IMG/VR virus record: IMGVR_UViG_3300032296_002609
Coordinates: 1-25,186 of that record
DNA length: 25,186 nucleotides
Source: a virus
Direction: 5' to 3' (one strand)
Both the position numbers and the translations under genes were made by a program. This document shows positions 1 to 7,567 of the stretch, piece after piece (positions within the stretch are counted from its first letter, which is position 1; each line of letters opens with the position of its first letter). The notes under the pieces are model-generated. The model was not told the origin of the DNA. It saw only the letters and a program-made list of their open reading frames with translations, and did not search any database.

Positions 1-1074
1 GTAACAGGATTGGGTGTTCTTTTTGCAGGGGCATCGGTTTCTGTAATGATAATGGCATCTTCATTGGAGCTTGCAAAGTTAGTTGCTGCAACATATTTGA
101 AGCAAAAATGGGATGAAATTGGTGGATTTAACAAATGGTACTTAACTATTTCAGTAGCAGTATTGATGTTAATCACATCGGCCGGTATTTTTGGATATCT
201 CTCCAATGCTTTTCAGGCACAATCTTTAAAGTTACAAGTTGTGGATAGAGAAATTGCGGTGTGGCAAACAAAAATTACCGTAAATGAGGAGCAAATTAAT
301 CAATTTACCGCACAGATATCTAATTTACAGCAAAATTCGGGTACTTTATTAGATAAAGGTAAAGTAAATTCACGTCTTATACGTTCTATCGATAACAGAG
401 ATAAAGAAATATCTAAAATTAACGATAAAATATCCAAACTACAAGAGGAAAATGCTAAAAATACGGAAAAAATCAATGAAATCAAACTTTCTAACTTGGA
501 TTTAGAGAAAGAAGTGGGTGGTTTTAGGTTTGTTGCGGAAGCATTTGGTATGGAATTGAAAAATGTAGTAAAATTCTTCATATTTTTGATTGTAATCGTA
601 TTTGATCCATTAGCAGTTGCCTTAATTATTGCATTTAATGGTTTAGTTTCGGATAAAAAAAGAAAACAAAAAGAACTTTTAACCGAAATTATGGAAAATG
701 ACCAAAAATTGGGATTATATGATAATTTAGATGATTTAATGGAAAAAAATTATGAAATTTACGGTGATGATGGAAAAAATTTATCAAAAGAAGAAGAAAC
801 TCCAATTATAGTGGAAAATAATATAAGAATTCCAATTGATTTGGATAGAGACGGTAATGTTGATGGATATGATACTGATGGTGATGGGATGATTGATGAG
901 TGGGTTCCGAAAACAGCTGCTAGAGCAAGAGAAATTAGAAACAAATTACCATACTATGCAAATTCCAGCTTTGATTGGTCCGATAAATCAAAATGGATAA
1001 ATGACCAAAATGCAGTTAATTATTGGCTTAAATACAAAAAAAGCCAGGAAGATGATCTAGTAAAAATTTATTAA
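1..1074 (+). CDS. Membrane protein with long coiled coil and Ca-binding-like motif (5' partial)
   Basis: The frame is open from base 1, so the true start probably lies upstream; the first in-window candidate is TTG at 10. Numbering from that codon, there is a hydrophobic N-terminus (about 1-30), a second membrane segment (44-64), a Gln/Lys/Asn-rich coiled coil (about 68-165), a third membrane segment (189-211) followed by a basic KKRKQK stretch, and an acidic tail. Residues 277-298 hold closely spaced Asp in a DxDxDG pattern, like thrombospondin type 3 or dockerin calcium loops. By the positive-inside rule the coiled coil would be periplasmic and the tail cytoplasmic. I do not recognise the family. 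Roles in the envelope, lysis or superinfection exclusion are guesses; the gene is followed by the accessory cassette. Confidence 0.75.
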   Translation, partial: VTGLGVLFAGASVSVMIMASSLELAKLVAATYLKQKWDEIGGFNKWYLTISVAVLMLITSAGIFGYLSNAFQAQSLKLQVVDREIAVWQTKITVNEEQINQFTAQISNLQQNSGTLLDKGKVNSRLIRSIDNRDKEISKINDKISKLQEENAKNTEKINEIKLSNLDLEKEVGGFRFVAEAFGMELKNVVKFFIFLIVIVFDPLAVALIIAFNGLVSDKKRKQKELLTEIMENDQKLGLYDNLDDLMEKNYEIYGDDGKNLSKEEETPIIVENNIRIPIDLDRDGNVDGYDTDGDGMIDEWVPKTAARAREIRNKLPYYANSSFDWSDKSKWINDQNAVNYWLKYKKSQEDDLVKIY

Positions 1075-1114
1075 TCATTTGGTAATTTAGAATATTTTTA
1101 CTATATTAGTATCT

Positions 1115-2056
1115 ATGAATATAGGATATGCATGTATTAATATGACAATGGGTAAGCACGTAAGTACAAATCGTGCTATGGTTAAGAAAACCTTCAATAC
1201 CAAAGGTTTAGATTACGTTTCCGAACTTGCACTTAAGAATTCTTCGGATATTATTAGAATTTTGGAGTGGAACAGAATGAATGGAATTAAATTCTTCCGT
1301 TTATCATCGGCAGTAATTCCTTGGGGTGACCACATCGACCTAACCAAACTTAAAGATTACAAAGAAATTAAAAGAGAATTGAAAAAAGCAGGTGATTTTG
1401 CTAAATTTCACAATATGCGTATAAATTCTCACCCTGGTCCATTTTGTGTACTAACATCACCAAAAGAATCGGTAGTTGAAAACGCTATTGCGGATTTGGA
1501 ACTACATGGTAAGATATTTGATATGATGGGATTAGATAAATCACCTTACAATAACATTAATATTCATTGTAATGGGGTTTACGGAGATAAAAAGAGTGCA
1601 ATGGATAGATTTATCACAAATTTCAAAAGGTGTTCTAAATCGGTTCAAAAGCGGCTTACATTAGAAAATGATGATAAGAATAGTATGTATTCCGTAAGAG
1701 ATTTGATGTACATTCACGAAAGAACCGATATTCCTATTGTATTTGATTATCACCATCATCAATTTTGTACAGGAGATTTATCCGAAGAAGATGCACTTAA
1801 ATTAGCAGCAACAACTTGGCCTAAAGGAATCACACAGGAAGTACATTATTCCGAATCAAAAGCATTACACGAAAATAACATCAAACTTAAACCTCAAGCG
1901 CATTCCGATTACATTAATTCTCTTCCAAATACTTACGGATTGGATGTAGATATTATGGTTGAAGCAAAAGCAAAAGAATTGGCAATATTACCATTTATAA
2001 ATGAAAATAAAGTATGCCAATATAGTGGATTGGTTTCAGTTCAAGAATATTATTAA
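1115..2056 (+). CDS. uvsE: UV damage endonuclease (UvdE/UvsE family)
   Basis: A 313-residue protein resembling the UvdE TIM-barrel nucleases, which nick DNA 5' of cyclobutane dimers, 6-4 photoproducts and some other lesions to start excision repair. It opens with the family-type start MNIGYACIN. Residues 183-188 read LENDDK and 210-217 read FDYHHHQF; both are hallmark metal-site segments. RLSS near residue 63 and the INIHCNG strand near 149 also fit. Length is close to the usual 300 or so residues and no catalytic segment seems lost. The ATG follows a 40-base gap without a Shine-Dalgarno. In a phage it likely repairs UV-damaged phage genomes, as T4 DenV does by another chemistry. The family assignment is strong; substrate range is not visible. 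Confidence 0.93.
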   Translation: MNIGYACINMTMGKHVSTNRAMVKKTFNTKGLDYVSELALKNSSDIIRILEWNRMNGIKFFRLSSAVIPWGDHIDLTKLKDYKEIKRELKKAGDFAKFHNMRINSHPGPFCVLTSPKESVVENAIADLELHGKIFDMMGLDKSPYNNINIHCNGVYGDKKSAMDRFITNFKRCSKSVQKRLTLENDDKNSMYSVRDLMYIHERTDIPIVFDYHHHQFCTGDLSEEDALKLAATTWPKGITQEVHYSESKALHENNIKLKPQAHSDYINSLPNTYGLDVDIMVEAKAKELAILPFINENKVCQYSGLVSVQEYY

Positions 2057-2071
2057 TTAAAAATCAATAAA

Positions 2072-2437
2072 ATGAAAAAATACGCATTGTATATTGGAAG
2101 ATGGCAGAACTGGCATAAAGGACATGAATGGTTAATCCGCCAACAAATGGATAAAGGAAAAAATGTTTGGGTAGCAATTAGAGATGTTCCAAAAGATGAG
2201 AACAATCCTAAATCAGCAAACGAAGTATTATTAATGTTACAAAATGAACCATTCTTTCAACAAAATTGGGATAAATTGTTTATATCAATTATTCCTGATA
2301 TCGAAAGTGTAAATTATGGTAGAGGTGTGGGGTATGAAGTAATTTATCACGAACCACCAACTGAAATTGCTGAAATAAGCGGAACTAAAATTAGAAAGGG
2401 AGAAATAGATGCCACAGGTAAAGAGACACATAGCTAA
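2072..2437 (+). CDS. Small NadM-like nucleotidyltransferase (adenylyl/cytidylyltransferase fold)
   Basis: A 121-residue protein with the two signatures of the HxGH nucleotidyltransferase superfamily. HKGH lies at residues 15-18 after a GRWQNW segment close to the GRFQPxH of NadM/NadR NMN adenylyltransferases. ISGTKIR at 102-108 matches the ISxTxxR phosphate-binding motif. It would transfer AMP or CMP from a nucleoside triphosphate to a phosphorylated substrate. It is shorter than typical NMN adenylyltransferases (about 170 residues) and nearer the TagD-like cytidylyltransferases in size, so NMN is likely but not certain as substrate. The 3' end overlaps the next gene by 29 bases in another frame, which suggests coupled expression. 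No other NAD-salvage gene is in the window. Confidence 0.7.
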   Translation: MKKYALYIGRWQNWHKGHEWLIRQQMDKGKNVWVAIRDVPKDENNPKSANEVLLMLQNEPFFQQNWDKLFISIIPDIESVNYGRGVGYEVIYHEPPTEIAEISGTKIRKGEIDATGKETHS

Positions 2438-2621
2438 AAGTATAACTTATAGAATAGTTGGAACATTAACAACTATTGGATTAACTATTGCAGCTGGGTT
2501 GCCAATAAAATGGGCAGGTATGGTTGGTGTCGCGGAACTTTTATTCAAACCATTCATATACTTTCTGCATGAGAGAATTTGGTATAATTGGATTAAATAC
2601 GGATTAAAAAATAAAAAATGA
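2409..2621 (+). CDS. DUF2061 family small membrane protein
   Basis: A 70-residue protein matching DUF2061 along its length. The N-terminal KSITYRIVGT segment (about 10-19), a central hydrophobic region forming two short membrane helices (about 17-32 and 36-53), and the C-terminal KPFIYFLHERIW signature (about 47-58) are all present. The function is unknown. In bacteria the domain is often beside, or fused to, adenylylsulfate kinase or other small nucleotide-handling enzymes. Here it overlaps a nucleotidyltransferase by 29 bases and the peptide deformylase by 4 bases (ATGA). The ATG at 2409 is supported because the conserved signature begins only a few residues later. Confidence 0.88.
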   Translation: MPQVKRHIAKSITYRIVGTLTTIGLTIAAGLPIKWAGMVGVAELLFKPFIYFLHERIWYNWIKYGLKNKK

Positions 2622-3253
2622 AATTAGTAATTGACAAAGACAAAAATGGTTTTGAAACCAAAGAATTCAGAGAGTATCTAAAAACACCATGTGTTAAAAC
2701 GGAAATGACACAAGAAGAAGCGGATATGTTGAGAGATACACTATCTATGGGTATGGAAACGTATCCAGGTTTAGGAATTTCTGCTACTCAATTGGGTATC
2801 AAAAAGAGAGCGTGTTTAATTAGATTTGGTGATGAAGAATTATTTCTTTTAAACCCTGTTATTAAAGAAAAATCAAAAGAGGGGTTTCTATTTTATGAAG
2901 GATGTCTTTCTATCCCTAGAACAATTGAAAGACCTATTAGAACAATCAGAGCATGTAAAGTTGTTATTGATACGGATAATTTGGGGGAATTAACATTTGA
3001 GATTAATCCGGATGGTGATAAACAAAATGAACAAATTTCAAAAGAAACAATGATGACTGTTATTGTTCAGCATGAGATTGACCATTTGGATGGATTTACA
3101 ATTAAAGATCGAGTTTATACTACCACAGTTGTTAAAAAACAAACTTACGGAAGGAATGATAAAGTTGTAATGAAATCTCCCGATGGTGAAATGGTTGAGA
3201 TTAAATATAAAAAAGCAAACGATTATTTTTTAAAGGGATATGAAATAGTATAA
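2618..3253 (+). CDS. def: Peptide deformylase
   Basis: A 211-residue zinc or iron hydrolase that removes the formyl group from nascent N-terminal methionine. All three family motifs are intact: GLGISATQ at 51-58 (motif I), EGCLSIP at 94-100 with metal ligand Cys96 (motif II), and QHEIDHLDG at 151-159 with ligands His152 and His156 and catalytic Glu153 (motif III). The N-terminal helix region is complete, so this is not the minimal form seen in some cyanophages. The roughly 45-residue tail after motif III is lysine-rich and unlike the short amphipathic helix of many cellular enzymes. The start overlaps the DUF2061 stop by 4 bases. Phage deformylases are thought to keep maturation of phage-made proteins going during infection. 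Confidence 0.95.
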   Translation: MKLVIDKDKNGFETKEFREYLKTPCVKTEMTQEEADMLRDTLSMGMETYPGLGISATQLGIKKRACLIRFGDEELFLLNPVIKEKSKEGFLFYEGCLSIPRTIERPIRTIRACKVVIDTDNLGELTFEINPDGDKQNEQISKETMMTVIVQHEIDHLDGFTIKDRVYTTTVVKKQTYGRNDKVVMKSPDGEMVEIKYKKANDYFLKGYEIV

Positions 3254-3254
3254 T

Positions 3255-3515
3255 ATGGAAATAGGATTATTTATAATATCAATACTCTTTGGATTATCTA
3301 TTTATATCATTTTTAATTTGCTAAAAAAATTAGAAAGGTACGAAGATGTAGTAGAACAATACGAAGAGTTTATACAAACCGAAACCCAAAGAAACGAAGC
3401 ATTACTGGAGGCATTAAGACAGATTGATAATCGTCAAATGTTTGAGAAGGATGATGATGTAGGTTCTATATTTTATCAAATAAAAGAAACTATTGAACGA
3501 TTCAAAAAACAATAA
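3255..3515 (+). CDS. Small membrane-anchored helical protein, unknown function
   Basis: Eighty-six residues: one N-terminal membrane helix (about 3-22), then LLKKLER and a charged helical stretch rich in Glu and Gln (about 25-60) likely to form a coiled coil, ending in a basic IERFKKQ. The basic residues just after the membrane helix predict a cytoplasmic C-terminal part. That argues against an inner-membrane spanin, which would place its coil in the periplasm. It sits 1 base after the deformylase and 2 bases before the sigma factor, so it is co-expressed with them. I do not recognise the family. Confidence 0.75.
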   Translation: MEIGLFIISILFGLSIYIIFNLLKKLERYEDVVEQYEEFIQTETQRNEALLEALRQIDNRQMFEKDDDVGSIFYQIKETIERFKKQ

Positions 3516-3517
3516 AA

Positions 3518-4207
3518 ATGCCAAGAAAAAAAAATCAAAAACAATATTTTACAAAAGATACGGAAGATGCTATTATAGAGTATAATTTAACCGAAGACCA
3601 ATTAATTAAAGATAAGATTTATAGAGAACGTATAAAATCTGCCTTCGATAAACTTGCAGAAATAGTTTACAATAAATGGAAGTTCACATATTTTGATGAT
3701 GACCCGCAAGATGTTATGTCGGAGGTGGTAACCTTTATGATTGAAAAAATACACATGTACAGAGCAGGTAAAGGTAAGGCGTTTTCGTACTTTACTATTG
3801 TTGCAAGAAACTATCTTATTCTAAATAATAATGCAAACTATAAAAGATACAAAGATACGGATGTTATTTCAAATATGCCAGAAAATTGGGATAAAGAAAA
3901 TAATTTTAGAGAGGAAGTTCGTAATGATGAATATAGAGTATTCAATAATTTAATGTTGGATTATTGGGATAAGCATTTGGAAAATTACTTTCCAAAGAAA
4001 AGAGATATGCAAATAGCAGATGCAGTATTAGAGTTATTTAGGAGAGCAGAGTATATAGAAAATTTTAACAAAAAATCTTTGTATCTCTTAATAAGAGAAA
4101 TGACAGGCCACCCAACACACTATATAACAAAAGTTGTAAATAAAATGAAAGAAAAACAGCTGGAGTTATATAATGAATTTGATAGAAGTGGAGATATTAA
4201 AATTTAA
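3518..4207 (+). CDS. 55: Late-transcription sigma factor, T4 gp55-like
   Basis: A 229-residue protein resembling the reduced sigma factor of T4-like phages, which directs host RNA polymerase to late promoters that have only a -10-type element. Residues about 35-115 look like sigma region 2: an acidic helix with DDDPQDVMSEV, then KGKAFSYFTIVARNYL, the counterpart of the gp55 segment ending in FAYFTQI, then a basic RYK stretch. There is no region 4 helix-turn-helix, as expected for gp55. It is longer than T4 gp55 (185 residues), with a helical C-terminal extension, and the last residues could carry the sliding-clamp contact. It lies just upstream of the carbamoyltransferase and the structural block it presumably activates. 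General sigma-70-like similarity is the main alternative. Confidence 0.8.
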   Translation: MPRKKNQKQYFTKDTEDAIIEYNLTEDQLIKDKIYRERIKSAFDKLAEIVYNKWKFTYFDDDPQDVMSEVVTFMIEKIHMYRAGKGKAFSYFTIVARNYLILNNNANYKRYKDTDVISNMPENWDKENNFREEVRNDEYRVFNNLMLDYWDKHLENYFPKKRDMQIADAVLELFRRAEYIENFNKKSLYLLIREMTGHPTHYITKVVNKMKEKQLELYNEFDRSGDIKI

Positions 4208-4209
4208 TT

Positions 4210-5922
4210 ATGATTCAATTAGGATTATCAGGATTCTACCATGATTCCGCAGCAGCATTGGTTATTGATGGAAAAGTAATAGCAGCAATAGAAGAAGAGA
4301 AACTATCAGGCATTAAGCATGATAGTTCTTTTCCGTTTAAAGCAATCCAATGGGTATTAGATTACACACACATTACAATAGATGAGGTTGATATGGTTTG
4401 TTGGTATGAAGAACCTAGTTTAAAATTCAAAAGAGTTAAGAAATCTATTACAGGAAATTGGAAAGATTTTTTAATAAATTCCGCTAATGGTAAGTGGAAA
4501 GGATTTCTTAAAAGATGGTCACAGGGTGAAGGTAATATAAGTGGAATATTAGAATCCATCGGATACGATGGTGTAGTAGTTTATACAAAGCACCACCTTT
4601 CTCATTTGGCTTTTTCTTATTACACATCCCCATTTGATTCTGCAATAGGAGTTTCGGTTGATGGCGTCGGTGAAGAAGAAACAATATTAGCTACACTTTG
4701 TAGGGATGGTAAATTTCAAGAACTTACAAGAGTGACATTTCCAAATTCATTGGGATTAGTTTATTCCGCATTTACCGCATATTTAGGATTTAAACCAAAC
4801 GAAGGTGAATACAAAGTTATGGGATTGGCACCATATGGTGATGCAACAAAATACGAATACGTTTTCGAAAAAATAGAAAAGTATGATAGATTAGGAGAAT
4901 TGTTACAAATAAATGAAAAATATTTTACATATAAAAAATCGGAAAATGATATGTTCAATCAAAATTTGATAGATTTGATTGGATTTTTACCTAGGTTTAA
5001 AGATGAACCAATTGAACAACATCATAAAGATTTATCCGCTGCATTACAAAAATGGTATGAAAAAATATTTTACTTTATACTAAATAGAGTCAATAGTAAT
5101 TGGAGTAGTCCTAATTTAGTATTGGGAGGTGGGTGTGCATACAATGGAACTGCAAATGGCAAAATAAAGGAGCACACAAATTTTAAAAATGTTTGGATAC
5201 CATTTGCTCCATCGGATGCCGGTTCTGCTATTGGTGCGTGTTTATATCATTGGCATATAACATTCGGTAATCCAAAAGTAAAAGGTGGTGATAACCAATC
5301 ACCATATTTAGGCCCAGAGTGGAATGATAATGAACTATTTGATATTATTACTAAAACCAACAATGGAGTACGAATTCAGTTTATAGGTGATGATAGTGAG
5401 TTATGTAAAGTAGTGGCAAATCTGATAAAAGATGGTAATATTGTTGGATGGTTTCAAGGTAGAACCGAATTTGGTGCAAGAGCGTTAGGAAATCGTTCTA
5501 TTTTAGGTAATCCACATCTTCCAGATATTAGAGATAGAATTAATAAGGTTGTCAAAAAGAGAGAGATGTTTAGACCATTTGCTCCAACCGTTACGTTTGA
5601 GGATTACCAAAATTATTTCAAATCGGAAGAAGCAGTACCATATATGAATCAAGTTGTAAATGTGGTTTCCAAAATACCAATCCCATCCGTTACACATGTG
5701 GATAATAGTGCTAGAATTCAAACAATAAAAAGGGAGGAAAATCCATTGTATTACAATTTATTAAGAGAATTTGAAAAATTAACAGGAACGCCAATCTTAT
5801 TGAATACATCATTCAATTTAAAAGATCACACAATGACAAATACTCCACAAAAAGCAATTTGGACATTTTTAAATTGTGATATGGATTATTTAGTATTGGG
5901 TAATTATTTGATAAGTAAATAA
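4210..5922 (+). CDS. Carbamoyltransferase (NodU/CmcH/TobZ family)
   Basis: A 570-residue protein, full length for the family. The N-terminal ASKHA/Kae1-like part has GLSGFYHDSAAAL (6-18), the metal-binding HHLSH (128-132), an SVDGVGE turn, EYKVMGLAPYG and GGGCAYNG. The C-terminal YrdC-like part has GWFQGRTEFGARALGNRSIL (from 413), MFRPFAPTV and a closing LLNTSFN. The family makes carbamoyl-AMP from carbamoyl phosphate and ATP and moves the carbamoyl group to a hydroxyl. Substrates include sugars and antibiotics, and a viral member has been reported to act on 5-hydroxymethylcytosine. No cytosine hydroxymethylase is in this window, so the substrate is open: modified DNA, or a sugar on a surface polymer. 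It starts 2 bases after the sigma gene stop. Confidence 0.95.
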   Translation: MIQLGLSGFYHDSAAALVIDGKVIAAIEEEKLSGIKHDSSFPFKAIQWVLDYTHITIDEVDMVCWYEEPSLKFKRVKKSITGNWKDFLINSANGKWKGFLKRWSQGEGNISGILESIGYDGVVVYTKHHLSHLAFSYYTSPFDSAIGVSVDGVGEEETILATLCRDGKFQELTRVTFPNSLGLVYSAFTAYLGFKPNEGEYKVMGLAPYGDATKYEYVFEKIEKYDRLGELLQINEKYFTYKKSENDMFNQNLIDLIGFLPRFKDEPIEQHHKDLSAALQKWYEKIFYFILNRVNSNWSSPNLVLGGGCAYNGTANGKIKEHTNFKNVWIPFAPSDAGSAIGACLYHWHITFGNPKVKGGDNQSPYLGPEWNDNELFDIITKTNNGVRIQFIGDDSELCKVVANLIKDGNIVGWFQGRTEFGARALGNRSILGNPHLPDIRDRINKVVKKREMFRPFAPTVTFEDYQNYFKSEEAVPYMNQVVNVVSKIPIPSVTHVDNSARIQTIKREENPLYYNLLREFEKLTGTPILLNTSFNLKDHTMTNTPQKAIWTFLNCDMDYLVLGNYLISK

Positions 5923-5945
5923 TTATTAGTATATAAAATGTAAAT

Positions 5946-6353
5946 ATGGCATCAGAATTTCAATTATTTGATGGTAAAAACCTATCATCATTATTTAAAG
6001 ATATATACGAAAACCAACTAAATAAAAAGAAAAATATTTCCGATTTGATTGAATCATTAAGGAAGTTAATTAAGAATGTTGGTGAAGCAACGGTTATTGC
6101 ACCTATCATAAAAGACCTTATTGAGGTATCGGTAAAAAACGATGACCACTTAATTAAACTTGCAACAATTGCACAAAGATTAGCTGCAGCTGAAGCCAAA
6201 GGTATTGGTGAAGATGGTTGGTTGAGTGAAACGGAAAAGGCACAACTATTACAAGATATGGAAGATACTATAAATGCAGTTGAAGAAAAAGCAAATGAAA
6301 AATTGGTTGATTTAGAAATAGAAATAGAAGAAATAAAAACCAAAGTAAAATAA
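5946..6353 (+). CDS. Helical protein at the head of the baseplate block, unknown
   Basis: A 135-residue, almost wholly helical, charged protein without membrane segments. Residues about 1-60 are mixed; about 70-90 are alanine-rich (RLAAAEAKG); 95-135 form a Glu/Lys-rich coiled coil ending in KTKVK. The stop and the next gene's ATG share one base (TAATG), so it is translationally coupled to the gp5-like spike gene. A baseplate, assembly-factor or chaperone role would fit the position, but no family is recognised. Confidence 0.75.
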   Translation: MASEFQLFDGKNLSSLFKDIYENQLNKKKNISDLIESLRKLIKNVGEATVIAPIIKDLIEVSVKNDDHLIKLATIAQRLAAAEAKGIGEDGWLSETEKAQLLQDMEDTINAVEEKANEKLVDLEIEIEEIKTKVK

Positions 6354-7567
6354 TGGAAGCATTTTTAGCAACGGTTAAAAAAATATATCTAACAGAAGAT
6401 GATTTTAAAGAGTTAGATACCAAAAATGATTTTGTAAAATACTATAATAATAACAAAAACTTTTTAGGTAAGGATAGTCGTTTTTTGGGTGCAATTGAAT
6501 TTGCAAGAGATTCATCTTACAAGTTAGAAAACTATGCATTTCCGTTTGATAAAAATAATATGACGTTTCCAATAGCTGGTGAGACGGTTTTTATTATAAT
6601 AAATAACAGAGAGTATTTTTGGATGCCATTTTCAAATAATCAATATCCAAACTATAGAGAAGATTATAAAACATCAGAAGCATCAAAGGATAAACAGTTA
6701 GAAAATATAGATAATACTTCTAAAAATCAACAATATAAAGAAAATAAAACAACAGGTACACCAAATACCAAACCAAATCTGAGCGAATCAAAAAAGAAAA
6801 CTTATGAGGTAAAAGAAAAGATAAAATACTTAAAACCAAAGGAAGGGGATACGATTATAAGTGGTAGAGTTGGTAATACGATTAGGTTTTCGGAATTTTT
6901 CTTATCTTCCGATAATAAGACATCATCCCCGGCCATATTCATACGTAATAAACAAAATCCTGAATTTGATAATAAAAAAATTGGAGAGTTAGTTGAGGAG
7001 GATATAAATAAAGATGGTTCATCGGTATATATTACATCCGGTAAAGTAAAGATACCATTCAAAGAAACTATAAAAAAACAAAAAATAGGATTTAAAAATT
7101 ATCCAAATTCAAAAGATCTTGATGGAGATCAAATTTTTATTAATTCGGATAGGGTATTGCTATCAGCAAAAGCTTTTGAATTTATAATATACGGAAAAAC
7201 AAATACAGGAATAATAACTGATGGTAATTTTTCAGTAGATGCTGAAAAGGAAATATACCTTCATTCCAATAATAAAATAACAATACATTCGGCCGGGAAT
7301 AATCAAATATTTTTAAATTCGGAAAATGGTAAAATATATTTAGGAAAAAATAAGGGTGAGGGAAACGAAGGAGCAGATGTTCAAAAAATGGTTTTAGGTG
7401 GTGAATTGGTGGCAATAATGAAAGAGTTAATTGATGCAATAAATCAACAACAATATTTAACCCCATCTGGACCATCGGCCACTGGCCCGGTCAATAGGTC
7501 AACATTTACATCTATTAAAAATAAATTAAACAAACTCTTATCGAGTACAAACTTTTTATCAAAGTAA
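6353..7567 (+). CDS. 5: Baseplate hub/central spike protein, T4 gp5-like, without lysozyme domain
   Basis: A 404-residue protein with the architecture of a contractile-tail spike. The N-terminal part (about 40-100) looks like the OB-fold domain: FLGAIEFARD, then FPIAGETVFIIINNREYFWMPFS. Next comes a low-complexity Lys/Asn/Ser linker (about 105-145), then a GDTIISGRVGNTIRFSEF segment (about 162-180). A beta-helix-like region follows (about 265-330) with short hydrophobic-polar strands ending in GKIYLGK, as in gp5 and VgrG proteins. The tail carries LTPSGPSATGPVN. No T4-lysozyme-like catalytic segment is visible. Position upstream of gp25 and gp6 supports the call; another baseplate spike family is the alternative. 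Confidence 0.75.
   Translation: MEAFLATVKKIYLTEDDFKELDTKNDFVKYYNNNKNFLGKDSRFLGAIEFARDSSYKLENYAFPFDKNNMTFPIAGETVFIIINNREYFWMPFSNNQYPNYREDYKTSEASKDKQLENIDNTSKNQQYKENKTTGTPNTKPNLSESKKKTYEVKEKIKYLKPKEGDTIISGRVGNTIRFSEFFLSSDNKTSSPAIFIRNKQNPEFDNKKIGELVEEDINKDGSSVYITSGKVKIPFKETIKKQKIGFKNYPNSKDLDGDQIFINSDRVLLSAKAFEFIIYGKTNTGIITDGNFSVDAEKEIYLHSNNKITIHSAGNNQIFLNSENGKIYLGKNKGEGNEGADVQKMVLGGELVAIMKELIDAINQQQYLTPSGPSATGPVNRSTFTSIKNKLNKLLSSTNFLSK

Noticed and set aside
300-581. Open frames on the minus strand here and at many other places
   Set aside because: They lie wholly opposite well-supported + strand genes, have odd Ser/Phe/Leu-rich compositions expected from antisense of AT-rich coding DNA, and show no recognisable motifs.
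3255-3515. Inner-membrane spanin (Rz-like) for the 86-residue protein
   Set aside because: Basic residues directly after the membrane helix predict a cytoplasmic coil, and there is no overlapping lipoprotein gene.
7003-7010. Exact T4 late-promoter octamer TATAAATA
   Set aside because: A single copy inside the gp5-like gene, with no start of a gene nearby; expected by chance in AT-rich DNA.
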